Below, one piece after another: positions 1 through 4,628 of a DNA stretch of 10,153 bases. The translations under genes and the position numbers were made by a program. The stretch is from Paramuribaculum sp. (lineage in GTDB: Bacteria; Bacteroidota; Bacteroidia; Bacteroidales; Muribaculaceae), in the NCBI GenBank assembly GCA_029058455.1, contig JAIDXU010000181.1, positions 1-10,153 of the forward strand. The letters are read 5' to 3'. Numbering within the stretch: position 1 is the first letter of the stretch; every line of letters begins with the position of its first letter. Under the pieces are notes generated by a model. It was not told the origin of the DNA, did no database searches, and saw only the letters and a program-made list of their open reading frames with translations.

Positions 1-21
1 TGACAGTACTAATTTTTCGCC

Positions 22-879
22 ATGAAGAAACATTATGCTGTTATTTTGATTCTCTCGCTGCTTACGGCTCACGCAGTCAGGGCCACAGAACCTGATTACT
101 CAGACGCTCCGATCAACCTCTTTGACGGCAAATATGCCATGTTTACAGAGCTGGCCGACTCGCTCTATAAGTGCGGAGAAATTACCAAAGCTATCGAAGC
201 CACCGACAGTGCGCTCAGAGTCTCGCCGGCCAATCCGCTCAACGCCATGCTTCAGGTCAATGCCGCAGCCATGCTGGTAGAAACCGACCGACCCCTTGAA
301 GCTCTCGCTCGACTCGACATAGCTCATAACATAGTACCGACAAGCACTACGGTGCTGCAACGACGCGCCGAGATATTGATGAGCCTTGACCGCAATGAAG
401 AGGCGCTGTCCGATCTCTCCTTGCTGCTCGAAATAGATTCTTGCCTGATTGAGCCGCGCCTGAAAAGAGGTATGCTCTCGCTCTACAATGGGAATTATGA
501 GCAAGCCAAAAGCGATTTTGACACCCTCAACCGACTTGCACCCGATAATATTGCCACCGCTACCGGCTATGCCGTTTACTATCTGCAGACCGACGAGCTC
601 GCCCAAGCCAAGCAATGGCTGTCTATAATTATCGACGCTGAACCTGACGCAGACTATTATTCCATGAGAGCATACTGCAATCTTCAGCTCAATCTTCTGC
701 CTGAGGCAGGTCAGGATATAGCAAGTGCCATGAAACTCAACCCCAACGACCCGTTTTTATATCTCTATCGCGCCCGACTCAATAAGCTGCTATATCAATA
801 TGACAAAGCGAGGGCCGACGCCAAAACAGCTATGACAATGGGCGTTGACCGCGAAGTGATTAAAAAATTTCTGGAGTGA
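22..879 (+). CDS. Exported tetratricopeptide-repeat (TPR) protein
   Basis: A 285-residue protein with an N-terminal signal peptide: Lys2-Lys3, a hydrophobic stretch at about residues 6-16, and a likely cleavage after Ala21 (VRA before TEP). The rest is helical repeat in about 34-residue steps from residue 39 to 276. The clearest units lie at about 39-72, 107-140, 141-175, 209-242 and 243-276, each with the small/aromatic pattern of TPRs and an Asn/Asp-Pro type end (SPANP, APDN, NPNDP). TPR domains are protein-binding scaffolds. No catalytic motif is visible, so the role is probably periplasmic or envelope-associated protein-protein interaction; the partner cannot be told. It is the only plus-strand gene here and its last 20 bases overlap the convergent gene. 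The ATG at 22 has no Shine-Dalgarno, only an AT-rich leader, as is normal in this phylum. Its promoter lies outside the window. I do not recognise a named family. Confidence 0.85.
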   Translation: MKKHYAVILILSLLTAHAVRATEPDYSDAPINLFDGKYAMFTELADSLYKCGEITKAIEATDSALRVSPANPLNAMLQVNAAAMLVETDRPLEALARLDIAHNIVPTSTTVLQRRAEILMSLDRNEEALSDLSLLLEIDSCLIEPRLKRGMLSLYNGNYEQAKSDFDTLNRLAPDNIATATGYAVYYLQTDELAQAKQWLSIIIDAEPDADYYSMRAYCNLQLNLLPEAGQDIASAMKLNPNDPFLYLYRARLNKLLYQYDKARADAKTAMTMGVDREVIKKFLE

Positions 880-1594
880 CAGCATTGCGGGCGGCAGCGA
901 GTTTTTCAACCGACCCGATGTCATGCCACATATATCCCGCTTCGGGTTGATAGTTTCCGATATTCAGACTCTCGCAATTGGCTATATAGAAATCCATCAC
1001 CGGGAAACTCTCTCTGCCGAAGCCGGCTATCATTTTCAAAGCGCGATTGGAGAGGATATGCACTCCCCCAAATGCCTTACATGTCAGTCCGGCGGTGGAC
1101 TCCATCTCAGGACGCGTCTCTCCCGTTTTATGATTTATCCATCCCCTCATCAGCCCTGACCGGTCAAAGAGAAGTCCGCGCGATGAGTTTCGGGCGCTGT
1201 CACACAACAGTGTCACCTCATTCTCCGAATCATAATGCGCTTCAATCATTTTGGCGATACTGAAATCACTTAATATATCGGCATTATAGGCTATCAGATC
1301 GCCGCTCACCTTAGGCGCGAGAGCCGCAAGCGTTCCGCCGGTATCAAGCAGCTCCTTTTCGCGGCATATCTCAAAATCCACACCATCGAGGCGCAGCGAC
1401 GCCACATATTCCTCAACCATTTCGGCGAGATAGTGGGTGTTGACAAATATTTTTCTTATTCCGGCCTCGGCAAGCCGGCGAGCCACACCGAGCAGCATTG
1501 GCACTCCACCAACCTCAATCAAAGCTTTGGGGCAATTATCTGTGAGAGGTCGGAGTCGCGATCCCAAGCCGGCAGCAAATATCAGTGCATCCAT
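860..1594 (-). CDS. MurU-like sugar-1-phosphate nucleotidyltransferase
   Basis: A 244-residue NTP_transferase-fold enzyme that joins a sugar-1-phosphate to a nucleotide. The nucleotide-binding signature GLGSRLRPLTDNCPKAL is at residues 9-25, with Lys23 in the usual PK position. LDTGG at 83-87 matches the (E/D)TGG loop of the family. The metal-binding Asp is in NAD (104-106), where most relatives have NGD. The C-terminal WHDIGSVEKL (223-232) matches W-x-D-(I/V)-G-T. Length and motif order resemble MurU, the MurNAc-1-phosphate uridylyltransferase of Pseudomonas and Tannerella salvage pathways. The kinase upstream strengthens this: its stop and this ATG are 1 nt apart (TAAtATG), so translation is probably coupled. 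It is cytosolic, with no signal peptide. Mannose-1-phosphate guanylyltransferase or another sugar nucleotidyltransferase remains possible, because substrate cannot be read from these motifs. The 3' end overlaps the convergent TPR gene. Confidence 0.85.
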   Translation of the reverse strand: MDALIFAAGLGSRLRPLTDNCPKALIEVGGVPMLLGVARRLAEAGIRKIFVNTHYLAEMVEEYVASLRLDGVDFEICREKELLDTGGTLAALAPKVSGDLIAYNADILSDFSIAKMIEAHYDSENEVTLLCDSARNSSRGLLFDRSGLMRGWINHKTGETRPEMESTAGLTCKAFGGVHILSNRALKMIAGFGRESFPVMDFYIANCESLNIGNYQPEAGYMWHDIGSVEKLAAARNAVTPEIF

Positions 1595-1595
1595 A

Positions 1596-3083
1596 TTATT
1601 TATCCAATCCGGCAGGAAGTATCTGCGTAATAGCCTGTTCGCGGTGTATCACCTTAACCTCCACACCAAAACGCTGATTAATTATCCGTGAGAAATTATC
1701 GGCGCCATACACCGATCTGTGCTGACCTCCGGTGCAACCGAAAGCCACCTGCAGGGATGTAAACCCTCTTTCAAGGTATCTTTCCACTGCCGAAGCCACA
1801 ATTTCCACCGCCTGAGCAACAAGTCTCGGCATTTCCCCCTTTTCTTCAAGAAACTCTCTCACCTCCGATGACAGACCGGTGAGGCTGCGGTAACGCTCAT
1901 ATCTTCCGGGGTTGTGGGGAGCGCGGCAGTCAAACACAAAGCCACCACCGTTGCCGCTTTCATCATAGGGCATTCCACGCTTGTAGGAGAAACTATATAC
2001 TGTCACTCTAAGGTGCTGCCGAGGCGATTGCACCCTAAACCGAGGCATTTCGGCAACCCGGTGCAAAACCTCATTTAAATGTATCAACCCGTTTGATTCA
2101 AGCCACCTGTCATAGCGCATTAATGTGGCCAGCGCATTGGGAATACTCTCCATAAACGCCGTTTTACCCTCGGTAATGCCACGCAAACCATAGGCCCCGA
2201 GCACCTGCAACATCCTGAACACCACCATGGCGGTCAGCTCATCGTCAAACTCCTCTTCGGTCACATCTCTGAACTTGCGGAGCTCCTCGAGATAGCACCC
2301 CACAAGGCGTTCACAAAGCCAATCGGGAATTGCCGCACGAGCCTGACGCAGCAGAGAGGCCACATCATAAGCCACCGACGCGATTCTACCCCCCTGATAG
2401 TCTATAAACCACGGTGACCCGTCGGAAGCGATCATAACATTGCGGCTCTGACAATCTCTCATCGAAAAACCAGTGAGTCGCGGATTTGACCCTACCGAAA
2501 GGCGATGGCCGAGACGTTCCATCTCATCCTCCAGCAAATTTTCATCAAAGCTAACTCCGGTAGCTTTCAGAAAACAGTATTTGAAATAATTAAGATCCCA
2601 CATCACGGCGCGATAGTCCATTCTGTCGCGGGGATAGCAGCGTGACATATCAATTGTCTCAGCAGTGAGACACTGAATCGCAGGCAAAGCCCTCACGGTA
2701 GCTTCAAGCAATTGCTCCGGCTCGCCCGACCAATCGCCGGCAGTTCGTCCCGGAGCGATAGCGTCAAAGAGCAATCTGTCACCGAGATCCTCCATCAGAT
2801 AGACGCCGTAGTCGGGAGACTCGGCAATAACATTCACCACATTCAATCCCAATCCTTTCATAAGACGGGAAAGATAGACAAACGTATCGTTTTCGCGCCG
2901 GTCAGGGCCCCATGCACCCACAAGGGTAGAACCGTTATCAAGCAACAGCCTGAAATAGCTGCGTGCCGAGCCGGCAGCGGCCAGCGGCAACACATCTGTG
3001 ACTTTGTAACCGTTTTCCTCAGCAAGCTTGAGCAGCGCGTCGAGAGCGTTTTCGCGTGATTTCTGACTGGTGGAGTCTGTCAT
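1596..3083 (-). CDS. AmgK-like sugar kinase fused to a RapZ C-terminal domain
   Basis: A 495-residue two-domain cytosolic protein. Residues about 15-345 form an aminoglycoside-phosphotransferase (APH/choline-kinase) fold, as in AmgK, which makes MurNAc/GlcNAc-1-phosphate. The catalytic loop is MRDCQSRN (208-215; Asp210 the presumed catalytic Asp, Asn215) and the metal-binding segment is FIDYQGG (Asp228). Residues about 357-481 are a RapZ C-terminal domain, with FDCRAPHNPG (384-393), SLTGL (400-404) and the hallmark GCTGGQHRSV (449-458). The RapZ P-loop ATPase half is absent. In E. coli this domain binds glucosamine-6-phosphate and GlmY/GlmZ RNAs. The next gene, 1 nt away, is MurU-like, so the pair probably carries sugar to sugar-1-P to UDP-sugar. 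I chose ATG 3083 over an in-frame TTG at 3104, because that TTG sits in the T-run of the upstream terminator hairpin. Specificity for MurNAc is inferred; sensing by the RapZ part is untested here. Confidence 0.87.
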   Translation of the reverse strand: MTDSTSQKSRENALDALLKLAEENGYKVTDVLPLAAAGSARSYFRLLLDNGSTLVGAWGPDRRENDTFVYLSRLMKGLGLNVVNVIAESPDYGVYLMEDLGDRLLFDAIAPGRTAGDWSGEPEQLLEATVRALPAIQCLTAETIDMSRCYPRDRMDYRAVMWDLNYFKYCFLKATGVSFDENLLEDEMERLGHRLSVGSNPRLTGFSMRDCQSRNVMIASDGSPWFIDYQGGRIASVAYDVASLLRQARAAIPDWLCERLVGCYLEELRKFRDVTEEEFDDELTAMVVFRMLQVLGAYGLRGITEGKTAFMESIPNALATLMRYDRWLESNGLIHLNEVLHRVAEMPRFRVQSPRQHLRVTVYSFSYKRGMPYDESGNGGGFVFDCRAPHNPGRYERYRSLTGLSSEVREFLEEKGEMPRLVAQAVEIVASAVERYLERGFTSLQVAFGCTGGQHRSVYGADNFSRIINQRFGVEVKVIHREQAITQILPAGLDK

Positions 3084-3103
3084 TGAAAAGGCTTGAAAAA
3101 TCA

Positions 3104-3151
3104 ACAGCCATTACTGCGACACGGGAAATCATCCCGCCGTAGTAATGGCTG
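3104..3151 (-). terminator. Hairpin terminator or attenuator between the DUF3127 and kinase genes
   Basis: Arms 3105-3118 and 3138-3151 pair over 14 positions with a single C/A mismatch in the minus-strand RNA. Above them is a second 5-bp stem (3122-3126 with 3132-3136) closed by a 5-nt loop. On the minus strand the stem is followed directly by TTGATTTTTC, a U-rich tail, so it has the form of a Rho-independent terminator 30 nt after the DUF3127 stop. It lies only 21 nt upstream of the kinase ATG. I found no convincing promoter between it and that ATG, so it may act as a partial terminator or attenuator for the kinase operon. Pairing was checked by eye only. Confidence 0.75.
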
Positions 3152-3181
3152 AAGTAATAAGGTTGAATCAAAAGTTTCCGA

Positions 3182-3565
3182 TTAGAAAGGAAGATCGTCG
3201 ATAGCGGCACTGCCACCTGAAAGGGGATCAGGCACCGAAGGAATCGGGGGAAGATCGGGAATACCTGCGGGAGCAACGTCTACGGGCTGCTGTGCGGCGC
3301 CCTGTTTCTCGGCTTTCCAGCCGCGGATAGAAGTATACCAACGGCCCTGATACTCACGGCTCTCGATGTCGAAGCTCAGAGTAATATCATCACCTACATT
3401 TAGGGGATACTGGTCAGCACGGTCTCCAAAAAAGTCAAAATGCACCTTTTTGGGATAGGTTTCCTGTGTTTCAAGCACATATTCACGCTTCTTCCAAGCG
3501 TTGCCGGCTTTTGAAGTGCCCGACACTTCGGGAAGAGCCACTATAATTTTTCCGGAAATTTCCAT
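3182..3565 (-). CDS. DUF3127 family protein, SSB-like layout
   Basis: A 127-residue cytosolic protein that I recognise as DUF3127, a small family common in Bacteroidota and their phages. Residues 1-86 are beta-rich, as in an OB-fold: MEISGKIIVALPE, KREYVLETQE, KKVHFDFFGDRAD, DDITLSFDIESREYQGRWYTSIRGW. Residues 87-118 are a Pro/Gly/Ala-rich, probably disordered linker. The protein ends in AIDDLPF (121-127), very like the acidic-hydrophobic tip (DDDIPF) with which bacterial single-stranded-DNA-binding proteins recruit repair and replication partners. The whole plan (OB-like domain, flexible linker, D-D-hydrophobic-P-F end) is that of SSB, though the domain is not canonical SSB. A role in DNA or RNA metabolism is therefore likely but inferred. 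It has its own Bacteroidetes-type promoter (3609-3639) and a terminator-like hairpin behind it, so it is probably monocistronic. There is no Shine-Dalgarno; the leader is AT-rich. Confidence 0.9.
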   Translation of the reverse strand: MEISGKIIVALPEVSGTSKAGNAWKKREYVLETQETYPKKVHFDFFGDRADQYPLNVGDDITLSFDIESREYQGRWYTSIRGWKAEKQGAAQQPVDVAPAGIPDLPPIPSVPDPLSGGSAAIDDLPF

Positions 3566-3608
3566 TTTAGATTCTGTTGTGATAATATCGCTTATTTTAA
3601 TTACCCTA

Positions 3609-3639
3609 CAAAGGTAATCAATGAATCGCTAACCGCAAA
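3609..3639 (-). promoter_or_regulatory. Bacteroidetes-type promoter for the DUF3127 gene
   Basis: On the minus strand TTTG (3636-3639) is followed by 19 bases and then TACCTTTG (3609-3616). This matches the -33 TTTG and -7 TAnnTTTG consensus of the Bacteroidetes primary sigma factor in both sequence and spacing. Transcription should start at about 3600-3604, leaving a leader of roughly 35-40 nt before the ATG at 3565. The -33 box lies inside the small palindrome 3633-3648. Confidence 0.75.
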
Positions 3640-3648
3640 AATTTGCGG
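3633..3648 (-). terminator. Small palindrome after rpoD, possible weak terminator
   Basis: CCGCAAAAATTTGCGG is a 16-base inverted repeat: 6-7 bp of stem with a 2-4 nt loop, 11 nt past the rpoD stop in the direction of transcription. It could end rpoD transcription, but the stem is short and no clear U-run follows. It overlaps the -33 box of the DUF3127 promoter, so an operator role is the alternative. Confidence 0.35.
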
Positions 3649-3659
3649 GATTAAAACAT

Positions 3660-4520
3660 TTACTGACCGAGATAGGCTTTGAGCTGACGGCTGCGCATGC
3701 CCTTGAGACGACGTATGGCGTTTTCCTTAATCTGACGCACACGCTCGCGGGTAAGGTTGAGTTTGGCACCGATTTCCTCGAGAGTCATTTCCTGACAGCC
3801 GATTCCGAAAAACATCTTCACAGTGTTGCGGTCACGCTCGGGCAGCTGCTGGAGCACTCGCTCAATCTCCTTTGAAAGCGATTCCTGAGCAAGAGGAGCG
3901 TCAGTGGCGGGGCTGTCATCATTGGTAAGCACATCGAGAAGCGAGTTATCCTCACCCTCCACAAAGGGAGCATCGACACTCACCTGACGACCCGAAGCCT
4001 TGAGGGTATCAGCGATTTTCTCAACAGGCACATCAAGACATTCGGCAAGTTCCTCGGGCGACGGACGGCGCTCGTTTTCCTGCTCGAACTTCTGGAGAGC
4101 CTTGGTTATCTTGTTGAGTGAGCCGACCTGATTGAGAGGCAGGCGCACAATGCGGCTCTGCTCGGCAAGAGCCTGGAGAATCGACTGACGAATCCACCAC
4201 ACGGCATAAGATATGAACTTGAAGCCACGGGTTTCATCAAATTTTTCGGCAGCCTTGATAAGGCCAATGTTACCCTCGTTGATAAGGTCGGAAAGCGAGA
4301 GACCCTGATTCTGATACTGTTTGGCTACCGACACCACAAAGCGAAGATTGGCTTTAATAAGCTTGTTACGGGCTTCTATATCGCCGTGACGTATGCGGCA
4401 GGCAAGTTCAACTTCCTCATCAACCGATATAAGTTCCTCACGGCCAATCTCAACAAGAAACTTGTCGAGAGATGCGTCACCACGTCGGGTGATTGATTGT
4501 CCTATTTTAAGCTGTCTCAT
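3660..4520 (-). CDS. rpoD: Primary RNA polymerase sigma factor (sigma-70, RpoD/SigA)
   Basis: A 286-residue housekeeping sigma factor that directs RNA polymerase to most promoters. It has the compact Bacteroidota form: no region 1.1, and a start [13 protein letters not shown] that I recognise from Bacteroides homologues. Region 1.2 spans about 16-50. Region 2 is about 51-118, with [18 protein letters not shown] (78-95) and the -10-recognising and melting segment around 96-112 ([16 protein letters not shown]). Region 3 is about 126-205 ([31 protein letters not shown]). Region 4 is about 215-275, with the helix-turn-helix [22 protein letters not shown] (245-266). Full length with no lesion. The gene is set off by a terminator-like repeat upstream and its own consensus promoter at 4545-4576, so it is probably transcribed alone. 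The two consensus promoters in this window are the kind this protein would read. Confidence 0.97.
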   Translation of the reverse strand: MRQLKIGQSITRRGDASLDKFLVEIGREELISVDEEVELACRIRHGDIEARNKLIKANLRFVVSVAKQYQNQGLSLSDLINEGNIGLIKAAEKFDETRGFKFISYAVWWIRQSILQALAEQSRIVRLPLNQVGSLNKITKALQKFEQENERRPSPEELAECLDVPVEKIADTLKASGRQVSVDAPFVEGEDNSLLDVLTNDDSPATDAPLAQESLSKEIERVLQQLPERDRNTVKMFFGIGCQEMTLEEIGAKLNLTRERVRQIKENAIRRLKGMRSRQLKAYLGQ

Positions 4521-4544
4521 ATTCTGAATACTTCAAAAATCTTG

Positions 4545-4576
4545 CAAATTTACTTATAATTCAACGCAGCAACAAG
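4545..4576 (-). promoter_or_regulatory. rpoD: Bacteroidetes-type promoter for rpoD
   Basis: On the minus strand CTTG (4573-4576) is followed by 20 bases and then TAAATTTG (4545-4552). The -7 box fits TAnnTTTG perfectly; the -33 box has one mismatch to TTTG. Transcription should start at about 4537-4540, giving a leader of about 20 nt before the rpoD ATG at 4520. The -33 box touches the edge of the inverted repeat 4577-4627. Confidence 0.7.
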
Positions 4577-4627
4577 CAAAATAGCATATCTTTAAGTTAT
4601 TTTAACGTTGTAAGATATGCTATTTTG
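4577..4627 (-). terminator. Perfect 16-bp inverted repeat ending the ROK-GH92 operon
   Basis: Arms 4577-4592 and 4612-4627 are exact reverse complements (CAAAATAGCATATCTT and its complement) around a 19-nt loop, which can itself form a 4-bp GTTA/TAAC stem. The repeat begins 1 nt after the stop codon of the second GH92 gene and its 3' arm ends in TTTTG, so it most likely terminates the three-gene operon. The A-run on one side and T-run on the other make it nearly symmetric and possibly bidirectional. The stem is AT-rich. It directly abuts the rpoD promoter, insulating rpoD from upstream transcription. Confidence 0.75.
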
Positions 4628-4628
4628 A

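Noticed and set aside
1..21. TGA at position 1 as the end of an upstream gene
   Set aside because: Too little sequence to show any reading frame; it could be chance.
100..615. 171-codon open frame on the minus strand inside the TPR gene
   Set aside because: It is fully covered by a well-supported signal-peptide TPR gene on the plus strand and shows no recognisable domain; a shadow frame.
880..925. GC-rich stretch followed by a T-run after the TPR stop, considered as a terminator
   Set aside because: No stem longer than about three base pairs could be formed around it.
3083..3104. Upstream TTG start for the kinase-RapZ gene adding seven residues
   Set aside because: The TTG lies in the U-tract of the terminator hairpin and the added residues have no family match; ATG 3083 is the simpler start.
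3161..3184. Possible promoter for the kinase-RapZ operon (AACTTTTG on the minus strand at 3169-3176)
   Set aside because: The -7 box has a mismatch in its TA and no TTTG is found about 19-21 bases upstream; transcription from it would also pass through the terminator-like hairpin.
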